DNA of 64,000 nucleotides from Reinekea sp. G2M2-21 (GCF_015687175.1 NZ_JADPQG010000001.1:868001-932000); one strand, 5' to 3'. Numbered from the stretch's first letter, positions 16,814-26,215 are shown. Numbers and translations are program-made. The notes: a model not told the origin generated them from the letters alone.

Positions 16814-17527
16814 ATGGCAGCAGCCAAGAAGAAAGTAGCTAAGAAAGCTCCAGCAAAAAAAGTAGCTAAGAAAGCTCCAGCAAAAAAAGCAGCAGCAAAA
16901 AAAGCACCGGCTAAAAAGGCAGTCGCCAAAAAGCCAGTTGCTAAAAAAGCTGTTCCAGCCGTTGCAAACAAAGCCGTTTTAGCAGCAACTAAGGCAGTAG
17001 AGAGTGCAGATGCCGCGGTTAAGAAAGCTGAAACTCAATTGGCTGCTGCAAACGCTAAAAAAGACGCAGTGTCTAAGAAAGTTCAGAAAACCAAGACTGC
17101 TGCAAGCAAAAAGCAAATGGAAAGCGCGAAAGCCGGTGTAGCAAAAGCAAAAGCCGCTGTTGCTGCCGCTAAAGATAAGCTGAAAACAGCTCGCTTTGAC
17201 CTGAAAGTAGCTGAAATTGCAGCAACCGTTGAAGACAATGCCGCTCAATCCGCTGCAAAAGCTGAACAGTTTGCCGCGTCTTTGGAAGCTAAGCGCAGTG
17301 AAGATCTGGCAAAAGCTGTCGCAGCATTTGAAACTAAGTGGAAAGCTGCACGTGCTAAAGCAGATGATAAGAAAGTAAAAGCCTTTGAGAAAAAAGAGTC
17401 CGCCAAAGGTAAGGTTTTTGCTAAAAAGGTTAAGGCCAAAATCACCGCTTTAAAGAAAAAAGCAACGGCTAAGCCTGCAGCGAAGAAGAAAACTGCGAAA
17501 AAATCAGCGCCAAAAGCTAAAAAGTAA
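16814..17527 (+). CDS. histone H1-like / AlgP-type Lys-Ala-rich protein
   Basis: A 237-residue protein made almost wholly of Lys and Ala. The N-terminal 45 residues are KKAPAKKVA-type repeats, the middle (about 55-190) is a long Ala/Lys/Glu helix likely to form coiled coil, and the C-terminus is again AKKKTAKKSAPKAKK-like. Such proteins resemble AlgP of Pseudomonas and eukaryotic H1 tails, bind DNA non-specifically and act in the nucleoid. I chose the ATG at 16814, which has GAGG at good spacing, over a GTG at 16790. A perfect 27-bp tandem repeat lies in the 5' end, so length variation is likely. A strong terminator follows. Confidence 0.85.
   Translation: MAAAKKKVAKKAPAKKVAKKAPAKKAAAKKAPAKKAVAKKPVAKKAVPAVANKAVLAATKAVESADAAVKKAETQLAAANAKKDAVSKKVQKTKTAASKKQMESAKAGVAKAKAAVAAAKDKLKTARFDLKVAEIAATVEDNAAQSAAKAEQFAASLEAKRSEDLAKAVAAFETKWKAARAKADDKKVKAFEKKESAKGKVFAKKVKAKITALKKKATAKPAAKKKTAKKSAPKAKK
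16835..16888 (+). repeat. two perfect 27-bp tandem units in the H1-like gene
   Basis: The unit beginning GTAGCTAAGAAAGC and ending in seven As occurs twice without change and keeps frame, encoding VAKKAPAKK twice. Perfect in-frame tandem copies are prone to slippage. Confidence 0.85.
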
Positions 17528-17541
17528 GCTGATCTCTCTCT

Positions 17542-17569
17542 AAAAAGGCCCAATCGGGTCTTTTTTTTT
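17542..17569 (+). terminator. rho-independent terminator of the H1-like gene
   Basis: A stem AGGCCC/GGGTCT (one G-U pair) with an AATC loop is followed by nine Ts, starting 14 bases after the stop codon. Confidence 0.88.
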
Positions 17570-17859
17570 GCTTGTTTTCCCGAAGTAGAGGCTTTTAATT
17601 GTTTCTATTTGTCATTTATTAAATTACAGAGGGGTAAGAGCATGCCAGGGTTTAGCTCGTCACATTACCTCAAGGCTCGTTCATATTTTTAGAAAACGGG
17701 TCAATTTTGTCACATATTGGCCTGTCGGGAGGGGGATTCGTTGGGCAAGACCTATCGTAACAGCCATGAAGGGAACCCATTCCATCCTGCGTCAGTCATA
17801 TAGATGCGCTGGTCATTTATGGTAAACTGCGCGCTCTTGTCAGCTTACAGATCTGTGAA
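17570..17859. other. intergenic region before tsaB
   Basis: About 290 bases without a frame, RNA gene or repeat that I recognise. TTATGGTAAACT at about 17818-17829 may contain an extended -10 element for tsaB, but I see no matching -35. Confidence 0.35.
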
Positions 17860-18558
17860 ATGAATATTCTGTCTATCGATACCACCGCAGACATCTGCTC
17901 AATTGCTTTATTAGCTGGAAACTCTGAATTTATATTCCATGAGGTTCGTCCGCGCGAGCATGCCAAGATAATGTTGCCGGAAATTGAACGATTGTTATCT
18001 GAAGCAAGACTCACTGTCGGTGATCTGACTTATGTGGTATTTGGTCGTGGACCAGGGTCCTTTACCGGGGTGCGTATCGCTACTGGTGTTGCTCAAGGTT
18101 TGGCCTATGCTGCGGGCTGTCCGGTATTGCCCGTCAGTACCTTACAGTCTTTAGCCTTCAGCACGCGCGAAAAAGCTAGTAGTGGTATATGGGTTGCGAT
18201 TGATGCCCGGATGTCAGAAGTTTATTTCGCTAAATTTTCTGTTGATGAACAGGGTATTCCGATGCCGGTTTCGGAAGAAGCAGTATTACCGCCATTGGAT
18301 CTGCCGTCGGATGTTACTCCGGACACAGAGTTTGCGGGTAATGGATGGCTTGCGGGCTATGAATTTGCCCCGGTTTTGCAGGGCTTGACGGAAAAATTCA
18401 ATGGCATTCCTGAACTGCCCCATGCACGGGACAGCGCGAAACTGGCGCTCAAACTGCTTGAGTTGGATCGCATAACACCGGTTTCGGCTGAAAACGCTTT
18501 ACCGGTTTACCTGCGTGACAAAGTCACCTGGGATAATAAACCCAAGGTAGGATCCTAA
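17860..18558 (+). CDS. tsaB: tRNA t6A37 biosynthesis protein TsaB
   Basis: TsaB is the inactive ASKHA-fold partner that, with TsaD and TsaE, adds threonylcarbamoyl to A37 of ANN-decoding tRNAs. The 232-residue protein has the typical start MNILSIDTTADICSIAL and the signature GRGPGSFTGVRI (62-73), followed by GLAYAAGCPVLPVSTL. Length matches the family. It precedes uppP by 57 bases in the same direction; the two functions are unrelated. Confidence 0.95.
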   Translation: MNILSIDTTADICSIALLAGNSEFIFHEVRPREHAKIMLPEIERLLSEARLTVGDLTYVVFGRGPGSFTGVRIATGVAQGLAYAAGCPVLPVSTLQSLAFSTREKASSGIWVAIDARMSEVYFAKFSVDEQGIPMPVSEEAVLPPLDLPSDVTPDTEFAGNGWLAGYEFAPVLQGLTEKFNGIPELPHARDSAKLALKLLELDRITPVSAENALPVYLRDKVTWDNKPKVGS

Positions 18559-18615
18559 TCGTTTAGATCAGGGCTGAAAGCCAATATTATTAATTTTCTT
18601 TATTAAGAGGACAGT

Positions 18616-19419
18616 ATGACGGTAACTCAATGGATTGTATTGGCTGTTTTGCAAGGGGTGACAGAGTTTCTGCCGATTTCCAGCTCGGCACATTTAATTC
18701 TTCCCTCGCAGTTATTGGGCTGGGTGGATCAGGGGTTGGCATTTGATGTTGCCGTTCATGTTGGTTCTTTATTGGCGGTCATTCTGTATTTCAGGAAAAC
18801 CATTGTGCAACTGGCGCTCCACTTTTGCCTCTCGCTCATTAAAAAGAAACATGACTCGGGTTTGGCCCGGCAGGGTTGGTTCATCATTATTGCCACCATT
18901 CCTGCGGTTATTGTTGGTTATCTAGCAGAAGGATTTATTGAAACCAGTTTGCGCAGTATTCTCGTGATTGCCGTGACCACGACCCTGTTCGGGTTGGTGC
19001 TTTGGTGGGCTGACGCGAAGGCCTCGCAGCACCGCAATCTGGAACAGTTGACTTGGAAAGATGCTTTATTGATAGGTATGGCTCAGGCGTTTGCGTTGAT
19101 CCCAGGTACGTCACGGTCCGGCATTACAATGACGGCCGGATTGATGCTCGGATTAAACAAAGTAGATACGGCACGGTTCAGTTTTCTGTTGTCGATCCCG
19201 TTAATTATGGCGGCGGGACTCCTCAAGACCATCGAGCTGATTCAAACGCCCTCTGCGTTCGATATCCAGGCACTGATGGTTGGATCCGTCATTTCTTTTG
19301 TTAGTGCTTTCGCTTGTATTATGTTGTTTTTGAAATGGATTGAACGGTCAGGGTTCCTTCCTTTCGTCATTTATCGACTGTTCTTGGGCGCTGTCCTGTT
19401 TTTTGTATACTTTTCGTAA
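18616..19419 (+). CDS. uppP: undecaprenyl-diphosphatase UppP/BacA
   Basis: An integral membrane enzyme that dephosphorylates undecaprenyl pyrophosphate to recycle the lipid carrier for peptidoglycan and other envelope polymers; overexpression gives bacitracin resistance. The 267-residue protein has both signatures, GVTEFLPISSSAH (14-26) and PGTSRSG (163-169), with about eight hydrophobic segments. AGAGGACAG before the ATG is a good ribosome-binding site. Confidence 0.96.
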   Translation: MTVTQWIVLAVLQGVTEFLPISSSAHLILPSQLLGWVDQGLAFDVAVHVGSLLAVILYFRKTIVQLALHFCLSLIKKKHDSGLARQGWFIIIATIPAVIVGYLAEGFIETSLRSILVIAVTTTLFGLVLWWADAKASQHRNLEQLTWKDALLIGMAQAFALIPGTSRSGITMTAGLMLGLNKVDTARFSFLLSIPLIMAAGLLKTIELIQTPSAFDIQALMVGSVISFVSAFACIMLFLKWIERSGFLPFVIYRLFLGAVLFFVYFS

Positions 19420-19487
19420 CTTGGACTGGTGAATTGCGCCGGATTCGCTAGATTTGATCTATTCAAATTTGCGGTGGGCGTTTTTCC

Positions 19488-19856
19488 ATGCAATTACCAA
19501 CCTCGATAACGGCTGTTCCTTATACGCCTCCCAGTAATACCGGAAAACCCGCACAACCCCTAAGCAATACTTCTAAACCGGTCAGTCCGTTGAATAACAA
19601 TCCAACGGTGACTGGTTCAGATTTTGGTCAATCCTCAAATACCAATCAGACGGCTTCGCCCCAACCGCAACGGTTCGCTCCAGTCGAACAACCCAATAAA
19701 GCGGAAGCCCCTAGGGGGACATTGGCAACCCGTTCGTCTCTGGAAAATGAATCGTCAAATCCCGCGATAAACCGATACCAACAGATTGCCAAAGAAGGGG
19801 TGAACAATGCAGAAGCTCAGGACCCAAGCTTGTTTCGGGTTGATGTCTACGTTTAG
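19488..19856 (+). CDS. disordered protein of unknown function, 122 aa
   Basis: Low-complexity, rich in Pro, Asn, Ser and Thr (for example PSNTGKPAQPLSNTSKP) with no signal peptide or membrane segment. Only the last 30 residues look ordered: INRYQQIAKEG and a final FRVDVYV, which may be a docking motif. There is no convincing ribosome-binding site. It lies 53 bases before the likely rsmJ start in the same direction. Function unknown. Confidence 0.6.
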   Translation: MQLPTSITAVPYTPPSNTGKPAQPLSNTSKPVSPLNNNPTVTGSDFGQSSNTNQTASPQPQRFAPVEQPNKAEAPRGTLATRSSLENESSNPAINRYQQIAKEGVNNAEAQDPSLFRVDVYV

Positions 19857-19909
19857 GCGTCAACTTGCCATACAATACCGGCGCAACGAATTCAAACAGC
19901 GCCAGGAAC

Positions 19910-20683
19910 ATGAACATCCAACTGTATTGCCCGAAACCGAAAAACGAATTAAACCTAAATCTGCTCGCTGAGTGTGAGCAGCTCGATTGGATTGATCGTA
20001 TTGGAAAACCATCTGATCGACCTTTTCTAATCATTGAAGAGGGGCACCTGGGCTTGGCTGATCCGAGCTGGCCAAAGATTTTGCCTGTGTTCGTCGATTT
20101 TCAGTCCGCTGCCAGTACGCACCGACGTTTACATGGTGGAGGTGCAGGGCAAGCTGTCGCTAAGGCAGTGGGCTTGAATAAAAAACGCGATATAAGTGTA
20201 TGGGATGGAACCGCTGGTTTGGCTCGAGACAGTTTCGTCTTAGCCAGTTTAGGCGCCCAAGTGATACTGTTTGAACGTAACCCGGTTGTCTATCTGTTGT
20301 TGAAAAATGGCTTTGATAACTTAAGCTTGACCGGTGACAGTGAGCTGATGGCGATTCATCAGCGCTTGGTGTTACATTCAGGGAGTTTTCTTGATCATTC
20401 TCAAACAGATGCTGCGCCACCAGATGTTATTTACCTGGACCCCATGTTCCCGGAACGGCAAAAATCGGCCAAGGTTAAAAAAGACATGGCCTTATTTCAT
20501 GATATTGTCGGGGCGGATGAGGATGCGGATTCGTTATTGGCGCCTGCACTAGACTTGGCGACGTTTCGAGTCGTCGTTAAAAGACCTAAGCAGGCACCGC
20601 CGCTGGCGGGCAGAAAACCATCGACAGAATTGATCGGCAAAAGCAACCGCTTTGATATCTATACCAAACGGGCCATTGCCTGA
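19910..20683 (+). CDS. rsmJ: 16S rRNA m2G1516 methyltransferase RsmJ
   Basis: Methylates G1516 of 16S rRNA. The 257-residue protein shows the family landmarks in order: VFVDFQSAASTHRR, GGGAGQAVAKAVG, the SAM motif WDGTAGLARDSFVLASLG, FERNPVV, the catalytic-region YLDPMFPERQKSAKVKK, and VVKRPKQAPPL near the end. I chose the ATG at 19910 because it lines up with the E. coli start; an in-frame ATG at 19865 adds 15 residues. It is convergent with plsB. Confidence 0.94.
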   Translation: MNIQLYCPKPKNELNLNLLAECEQLDWIDRIGKPSDRPFLIIEEGHLGLADPSWPKILPVFVDFQSAASTHRRLHGGGAGQAVAKAVGLNKKRDISVWDGTAGLARDSFVLASLGAQVILFERNPVVYLLLKNGFDNLSLTGDSELMAIHQRLVLHSGSFLDHSQTDAAPPDVIYLDPMFPERQKSAKVKKDMALFHDIVGADEDADSLLAPALDLATFRVVVKRPKQAPPLAGRKPSTELIGKSNRFDIYTKRAIA

Positions 20684-20697
20684 TAGTACGAAATGTT

Positions 20698-20721
20698 ACT
20701 CAGAGCCTTAGGGCTCTGAGT
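20698..20721. terminator. stem-loop between convergent rsmJ and plsB
   Basis: A 10-bp stem ACTCAGAGCC/GGCTCTGAGT around a 4-nt loop covers the plsB stop codon. There is no T-run, so its strength as a terminator is uncertain. Confidence 0.45.
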
Positions 20722-23173
20722 GTGCGACGGATCGTTTTGTTACCTGATAGATGTTGTACCAGATTTCATCGGGGATAACCGCTCCAGCCTGGTTGATAAT
20801 CGTTGGTATGCGTTCATCAAATTCCAGGTTCCCTTCTGCGTTTAGCGTCAGCACTCGGCGATCTTTCATGGTCTGAATGAAGTTTTTAAACAGGGCTTTG
20901 TCGAAAAATTCCGGTGCGTCCAGGCCGTTGAGGAGTGCCAGACGCTGCGCCATTTGCTGTGCTTGATTTTCGAGGATTGTTTGACTGCATTGACCGGAAC
21001 CCAAGCGCACTAACACAGATAAAGTCAGTAGGTAACGCTCCAGCGTCGGCAGCATGATGTTGGCAAGATACTGCAATTGAAAGCTTTGATCTTGAGTTTT
21101 ATCCGGGCCGTGCAGCAAGCCATGTTCATCTTTTACAAGAATCTGTTTGGCGATGAGAACGTCAATGATGTCTTTTGCCTTTTGCAGTGCGGTATCGGTA
21201 TTGTCTTGAATGAACAGTTCACTGCGGATGTACGGATAGATCATCGAGATTTGTTCAGCGATCTTGTCGAAACTGATACCTCGCGCGCGCACGGTAAGTG
21301 CAGCAATTAATGAGGGTAGAGCGAACAAGTGTTGCACATTGTTACGGTAATAAGACATCAATACGGTGTTCTGGCTGTCCAACCCATACAAGTTACCCAG
21401 TTTTTGCGGGATATTGCGTAATGTGCCCATTTGTACGGCATAGTCGATCCAATCTTCGACTTTTCCGTCTGGCACCGTCACATACTTGCTATACGGTGCT
21501 TCAAGCTGTAAATCCGCCAACAAGCGCAATTGGTGTCGCAGCAACTTGCCTTCAATTGCCTGCCGGGGAGTCGATAGTAAAGTCGTGGCAATCAGGTTAA
21601 TTGGATTCAGTGCCGCCGCTGAATTGATCCGGGTGACGACGTCGGTCGACAGCTGATCGACGAAATTAAACATCCAGTTGGGACGATCGTCCGGTCCATA
21701 TTGACTGTCTTTCCAATCCGGTTGCAGATTATTCAATTGATCATTTAATTTTAAGGGCTCCCCAAAATTTAGGTAGACATGACCATAATTGTTCAGTTGT
21801 TTGACGGATTTGACCAGATCGAAGAGGTTCTCTTTTTTCTTGTCTTTGCCTTTAAGTTCGCCCAGATAGGAGCGACTTTCGAAAACTTTTTCGTAGCCAA
21901 TATAGACCGGAATAAACACGATCGGCCGGCTGTTGTCTCGCAAGTGACTGCGCACCGTCATGGCCAGCGTGCCCGTGGCAGGTACCCGCATGCGCCCGGT
22001 ACGTGAGCGACCGCCTTCTACGAAATACTCAACCGGATAGCCGCGGGAAAATACGGTATGGATGTATTCGTTGAATACCGCTGTATAGAGTTTATCGCCA
22101 CCAAACCGACGGCGAATGAAGAATGCACCACCACGACGTAATATGCTGCCGACAATGGGCATATTCAGGTTTTCACCTGCGGCAATATGCGGCACGTTCA
22201 AACCGTGTTTATAGAGACAATAGCTGAGTAGTAGGTAGTCAATGTGACTGCGGTGGCAGGGGACATAGACTATTTCATTATCTTTGGCTAGTTCCCGTAC
22301 GGGCTCAATGCCGTTCAACAGCACGCCATTATAGATTTTGTTCCACAACTTAGTGAGTAAAACGTCGAGAAATCGGATAGTGCCGTAGGAAACGTCTGCC
22401 GCAATGGTGATGGCTTGTTTGCGTGCGTAAGACTGGGCTTTTTCAAGTGGCACGCCTTTCGTTTTTGCATGCTGTTCAATAGCCTTGCGGACCGGGTCAG
22501 TTTTCAATAACTGATCAATCATGACTCGACGATGCGATAAATCCGGACCAATGACTGCCGAGCGGACATGTCGGAAATGAACCCTCAGTACTCGGGCTAC
22601 CTTGCGTGTGGCCGTGTTGATGTCGGGATTGTCATCAACCAATTCCCGCAGGGAAATGGGTGTATTTATTTCCAGGTAAGTGTCGCGACCGTTAAATAGT
22701 ACAGTGAGAAGCTTCTTAAATCGGCCAACAACAGACCAGTTAGAACTCAGTAATGCGTTCAATAGTCCATTGCCGCTTGTCGCGGCGCGTCCCCAATACA
22801 ATGCTATAGGAACGAGGATGATGTCTTCTTTGGTTTGGGTTGTCAGGTAGGTCAACAGGGTTTCAATGCGAGGGGCGATCCCTGCTTTGTGGCGCTTTAT
22901 AACCGATGGGCGGGCGTGTACGGTCAGTAAGGATGTTTCTTCGTGCAGTTCGTCTATATCGATTTTCCGGTACAGTCCGGGAAGTCCGAGACGCCTCAAT
23001 TCGTGGTCTACTACCATTGCATCCGCGCTGGATTGGTGCTCCAGGACATAGACGCAGTGTTTTTTCTGCTTCAATTGTTCCAAGTCAGTATGGTGTGGGT
23101 TCTGCGGGACCTTTACCCACCAGAACAAAATAGTTTGGACGGTGTGTCTGAAACGGGCACGAATGGAATGCAT
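20708..23173 (-). CDS. plsB: glycerol-3-phosphate 1-O-acyltransferase PlsB
   Basis: Acylates the sn-1 position of glycerol-3-phosphate, the first step of phospholipid synthesis, at the inner membrane. The 821-residue protein has the catalytic HxxxxD motif HRSHID (307-312), the substrate motif FIRRRFGGD, the FVEGGRSRTGR block and the IVFIPVYIGYEK block, as in E. coli PlsB, which is of similar length. The large helical N- and C-terminal parts are also present. It follows slyX on the minus strand with a 169-bp gap. Confidence 0.96.
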   Translation of the reverse strand: MHSIRARFRHTVQTILFWWVKVPQNPHHTDLEQLKQKKHCVYVLEHQSSADAMVVDHELRRLGLPGLYRKIDIDELHEETSLLTVHARPSVIKRHKAGIAPRIETLLTYLTTQTKEDIILVPIALYWGRAATSGNGLLNALLSSNWSVVGRFKKLLTVLFNGRDTYLEINTPISLRELVDDNPDINTATRKVARVLRVHFRHVRSAVIGPDLSHRRVMIDQLLKTDPVRKAIEQHAKTKGVPLEKAQSYARKQAITIAADVSYGTIRFLDVLLTKLWNKIYNGVLLNGIEPVRELAKDNEIVYVPCHRSHIDYLLLSYCLYKHGLNVPHIAAGENLNMPIVGSILRRGGAFFIRRRFGGDKLYTAVFNEYIHTVFSRGYPVEYFVEGGRSRTGRMRVPATGTLAMTVRSHLRDNSRPIVFIPVYIGYEKVFESRSYLGELKGKDKKKENLFDLVKSVKQLNNYGHVYLNFGEPLKLNDQLNNLQPDWKDSQYGPDDRPNWMFNFVDQLSTDVVTRINSAAALNPINLIATTLLSTPRQAIEGKLLRHQLRLLADLQLEAPYSKYVTVPDGKVEDWIDYAVQMGTLRNIPQKLGNLYGLDSQNTVLMSYYRNNVQHLFALPSLIAALTVRARGISFDKIAEQISMIYPYIRSELFIQDNTDTALQKAKDIIDVLIAKQILVKDEHGLLHGPDKTQDQSFQLQYLANIMLPTLERYLLTLSVLVRLGSGQCSQTILENQAQQMAQRLALLNGLDAPEFFDKALFKNFIQTMKDRRVLTLNAEGNLEFDERIPTIINQAGAVIPDEIWYNIYQVTKRSVAHSEP

Positions 23174-23200
23174 GGATAATCTGATTTCCTGAAATTTAAG

Positions 23201-23217
23201 AAACGCATTTTAGCGTT
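23201..23217 (-). terminator. possible hairpin between slyX and plsB
   Basis: AAACGC and GCGTTT form a 6-bp stem; on the minus strand a short mixed run CTTAAATTT follows. A weak terminator at best. Confidence 0.3.
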
Positions 23218-23342
23218 TTATGCGTGTAACTGCGAAGGGTCTTATGGTGAATATCGGTTTCGTATCTAATTTTTCGGGCAAGCATAGGCCGGAACAATGT
23301 CAACGTGCCTGCGCGCAGATCCTTGATGACTCCTGCCAGACG

Positions 23343-23549
23343 TCAATAGTGTGGCGGGCGACTATCAACGATGTCGGGTGCAAGTTGTTCTTTCATTTCT
23401 GAGTGCTCTCGCGCCATTTTGATGATCAGGTGTTCTAACCGATCAATGGTTTTCTGTTGCGCCGTGACCACCTGGTTCAGTTGTTCAACGGTATCATCCA
23501 TGTGGGTTAGCCTTATTTCCAGGTCGATCAGTTGATCTTCAATATTCAT
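23343..23549 (-). CDS. slyX: SlyX family protein
   Basis: A 68-residue coiled-coil protein: MNIEDQLIDLEIRLTHMDDT begins a heptad pattern that continues to about residue 50, and the C-terminus is the family hallmark RPPHY. SlyX is widespread in gammaproteobacteria and its function is not established. It is transcribed toward plsB. Confidence 0.9.
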   Translation of the reverse strand: MNIEDQLIDLEIRLTHMDDTVEQLNQVVTAQQKTIDRLEHLIIKMAREHSEMKEQLAPDIVDSRPPHY

Positions 23550-23773
23550 TATCGGGTATCGCTTAAGTTCGTTGCATTCTGGGGCTGAATTTTGGCATTA
23601 TGCGGGCCTGATCGCCAATTTTTGGGCGATTTTTAGTGAAAACGGACGTTCATTTGTGAGTTTGGTCTTCTTTCTAACGACCAAACTGTAGATTCCGGGA
23701 AGAAGCAGTGGCGGCCCGTTAATCAACGTGCCGACGATTAGTGTTAAAAACAGTCAATATAACGAGTTGAATT

Positions 23774-24235
23774 ATGAAGTTTAAATTGTGGTTAGTTCGA
23801 TTGGGTGCGGGTGTAATTGTTGCTGCCGTTGCGCCTGTTATCCTCGCAGGTGCGTTGTCCGTAGTGCCGGGTCTGCAGACTTTGCAGGTCAGTGAAATCT
23901 TAAGTTTGGGTATGTCGTCAGTAAAGACATTAGCCTATGTCGTTGTTGCACTGGTGGTTCTGGTTTTGGTCATTTTATATCAGGCAATTGCTCAGCCTTT
24001 GGTCGCACAATTTGATGAAGACGACCGTGAAGAAGGTCAGGTCAAATGGTTCAACGTCAGTAAAGGATTCGGTTTTGTAACCCGTGAAAGCGGTGAAGAC
24101 GTGTTTGTCCATTTTCGTTCCATTCGGGGCCGCGGACATCGTTCCCTGCAGGAAGGTCAACGTGTTCGTTTCGGTGTGGTTGAAAGCTCTAAAGGGCTGC
24201 AAGCAGAAGACGTGACCATTATGCGTCAGAAATAA
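23774..24235 (+). CDS. membrane-anchored cold-shock-domain protein
   Basis: The 153-residue protein joins two hydrophobic segments (about residues 10-32 and 55-77) to a complete cold-shock domain (about 88-153). The domain has the RNP1 motif KGFGFVTR and the RNP2-like VFVHFRSI, so nucleic-acid binding should be intact. Normal Csp proteins are about 70 residues and cytoplasmic; here the domain should sit at the cytoplasmic face of the inner membrane after an acidic linker DEDDREEGQ. It could tether mRNA at the membrane. A strong terminator follows. Confidence 0.88.
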   Translation: MKFKLWLVRLGAGVIVAAVAPVILAGALSVVPGLQTLQVSEILSLGMSSVKTLAYVVVALVVLVLVILYQAIAQPLVAQFDEDDREEGQVKWFNVSKGFGFVTRESGEDVFVHFRSIRGRGHRSLQEGQRVRFGVVESSKGLQAEDVTIMRQK

Positions 24236-24255
24236 ACGTCTCCAAAATTATAATG

Positions 24256-24278
24256 AAGCGGCTTTAAGCCGCTTTTTT
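24256..24278 (+). terminator. rho-independent terminator of the cold-shock membrane gene
   Basis: AAGCGGCTT and AAGCCGCTT form a strong GC-rich stem with a very short loop, followed by a T-run, starting 21 bases after the stop codon. Confidence 0.85.
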
Positions 24279-24308
24279 AATGTCTACTGTTTCGGACAGT
24301 GTTGGTTT

Positions 24309-24701
24309 TTACGCGGTTTTCCAGATAATGGGGGTTTGTTCACCTGCATGATTGACCTCAATCCAAGCATCGGGATCTGCGTGGGCGTTCCAACCACCGG
24401 CTGTCACCCGGACGGATCGCTGAAAAAACGGTGCTGCTTCATGTGCACAGGCCAAATCGTCAACCCATGGCAATGACGTTGCATTAAACCAGATGCTGGT
24501 AAAGCCTTGTTCGACGTTGTCGAAGACGATGACCTGAAACTGGCGGGATTGCCAGTGCACCTGATAAGGAAAACTGTTTTTGGGCATGCCTTTCTTTTTG
24601 GGCTGGGGTTCGATGGTGTTAAACAGGCTGGAAAGCCATCGCTCTGCATCGGAGGCGGTAATATCATTGACGTAAATTTCAATGTCAGGGGCGTTTGTCA
24701 T
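24309..24701 (-). CDS. conserved hypothetical protein, 130 aa
   Basis: Not recognised as a named family. A soluble protein without signal peptide; it looks like a compact alpha/beta domain with beta strands near DIEIYVNDI, YQVHWQSRQFQVIVFDN and FTSIWFNAT, and a final WIEVNHAGEQTPIIWKT. It overlaps the end of the upstream membrane protein gene by 17 bases, so the two are probably cotranscribed and coupled. Confidence 0.7.
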   Translation of the reverse strand: MTNAPDIEIYVNDITASDAERWLSSLFNTIEPQPKKKGMPKNSFPYQVHWQSRQFQVIVFDNVEQGFTSIWFNATSLPWVDDLACAHEAAPFFQRSVRVTAGGWNAHADPDAWIEVNHAGEQTPIIWKTA

Positions 24702-24978
24702 CGTTGCTGTTGGGTTCCAGTATATAAATAATAACTTTTATGAGACTTATATTGAGATAGCCCCACAGTGCAATGCTGCCGCCAATAGATACCATTATTA
24801 ACCCGAATAGGGCAATGATTTCCTGGGATAATCCGTCATTGGCGAATTTTTCCACGAGCAAAATGACCATCAGTCCACCCGCAAATAGAAAACCGCCACT
24901 GGTGAAGTAGCCTAAGGATTTGACCGGACTCGGTGAATAGTGTTTTAACCAATCCGTTAATCTCTGTCTTACCTGCAT
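24685..24978 (-). CDS. small membrane protein of unknown function, 97 aa
   Basis: Two clear transmembrane segments (about residues 28-43 and 53-70) with a possible third hydrophobic stretch SLIKVIIYIL near the end. The N-terminus is basic and polar. No family is recognised. It is the first gene of a two-gene minus-strand unit and is divergent from dapE, sharing a 74-bp gap. Confidence 0.7.
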   Translation of the reverse strand: MQVRQRLTDWLKHYSPSPVKSLGYFTSGGFLFAGGLMVILLVEKFANDGLSQEIIALFGLIMVSIGGSIALWGYLNISLIKVIIYILEPNSNDDKRP

Positions 24979-25052
24979 CTAAACCTCTTAAATCCCTAGC
25001 TGATTGTGCGTATGATAGCGACCTTTTCCGTATAAGTGTGAGCTGAGTCAAG

Positions 25053-26183
25053 ATGAAATCTGAAACCCTTGAACTGACCTGTCAGTTAATCGCCCGTGAT
25101 TCCGTGACGCCCGACGACAAAGGCTGTCAGCAATTAATGGCCGATCGTTTGGCAAAATGTGGGTTCCAGAACGAATCCATGCGAATTGAAAACGTTGATA
25201 ATCTCTGGTCTGTGCATGGTCAGGGCGGTCCACTGTTCGTGTTTGCCGGTCACACTGACGTGGTACCTACCGGAAGTCCAAATGCGTGGACTTTCCCGCC
25301 CTTTGAGCCGACTGAAAAAGACGGCATGCTATACGGCCGTGGCGCGGCCGATATGAAAGGCAGTCTTGCAGCCATGGTGGTGGCCAGTGAGCGTTTCGTG
25401 CAGCAATACCCAAACCACAAAGGTCGCATCGGGTATCTCATTACTTCGGATGAAGAAGGTGATGCCTACCATGGCACTGTTGCTGTGATGGAGGAATTGG
25501 GACGTCGTGGGGAGCAGATCGATTGGGCATTGGTCGGTGAACCTTCGAGTACTGAGCAGGTCGGAGATACCATCAAAAATGGCCGTCGAGGTTCCATGCT
25601 AGGTTATCTGACCATTAAAGGCGTGCAGGGGCACGTTGCGTACCCTCATCTGGCCAAAAATCCGGTTCATTTAGTGGCGCCTGCGATTGCCGATTTATCC
25701 ACTGAATTGTGGGATGAAGGCAATGACTATTTTCCGGCCACCTCCTTTCAGATTTCAAACATTAGTTCCGGTACCGGGGCCTCGAATGTGATTCCCGGAA
25801 CCGCAGAAATAATGTTCAGTTTCCGTTTCAGCACCGAAGTGACAGCGGAAATCCTGCAACAGAGAACTCGGGATATATTGGATCGGCACAACTTTGATTA
25901 TGACCTTCGTTTTGAAGTTAAAGGGCAACCCTTTCTCACCGACCGCGGAGCGTTGGTCGCGGCCGCCGTGCAAGCGGTGGCAGATGTGAATGGAAAAGAA
26001 CCCATTTTATCTACTGCCGGTGGTACCTCTGATGGTCGATTTATTGCGCCAACTGGTGCTCAAGTTGTCGAACTGGGACCGGTTAACCGTACTATTCATC
26101 AGGTAGATGAATGTGTCGCCATTGATGATTTAGATAAGTTGACTGAGATGTACTTCAATATTCTGGTGAACTTGCTGGCCTGA
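25053..26183 (+). CDS. dapE: succinyl-diaminopimelate desuccinylase
   Basis: Hydrolyses N-succinyl-LL-diaminopimelate in lysine and peptidoglycan precursor synthesis; a dimeric di-zinc enzyme of the M20 family. The 376-residue protein has the metal site motifs FAGHTDVVP (His67) and GRGAADMKG (Asp100), the SDEEGDA pair of glutamates, and the C-terminal NRTIHQVDE histidine. Length equals that of E. coli DapE within a residue or so. It stands alone. Confidence 0.96.
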   Translation: MKSETLELTCQLIARDSVTPDDKGCQQLMADRLAKCGFQNESMRIENVDNLWSVHGQGGPLFVFAGHTDVVPTGSPNAWTFPPFEPTEKDGMLYGRGAADMKGSLAAMVVASERFVQQYPNHKGRIGYLITSDEEGDAYHGTVAVMEELGRRGEQIDWALVGEPSSTEQVGDTIKNGRRGSMLGYLTIKGVQGHVAYPHLAKNPVHLVAPAIADLSTELWDEGNDYFPATSFQISNISSGTGASNVIPGTAEIMFSFRFSTEVTAEILQQRTRDILDRHNFDYDLRFEVKGQPFLTDRGALVAAAVQAVADVNGKEPILSTAGGTSDGRFIAPTGAQVVELGPVNRTIHQVDECVAIDDLDKLTEMYFNILVNLLA

Positions 26184-26215
26184 GAGTAGTTTTGAAAGGG
26201 CATCGTCGCAGAACA

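Noticed and set aside
16771-17553. Long hydrophobic or Phe/Ala-rich minus-strand frames opposite the H1-like gene
   Set aside because: They are mirror images of Lys/Ala-rich codons; the plus-strand gene has the ribosome-binding site and terminator.
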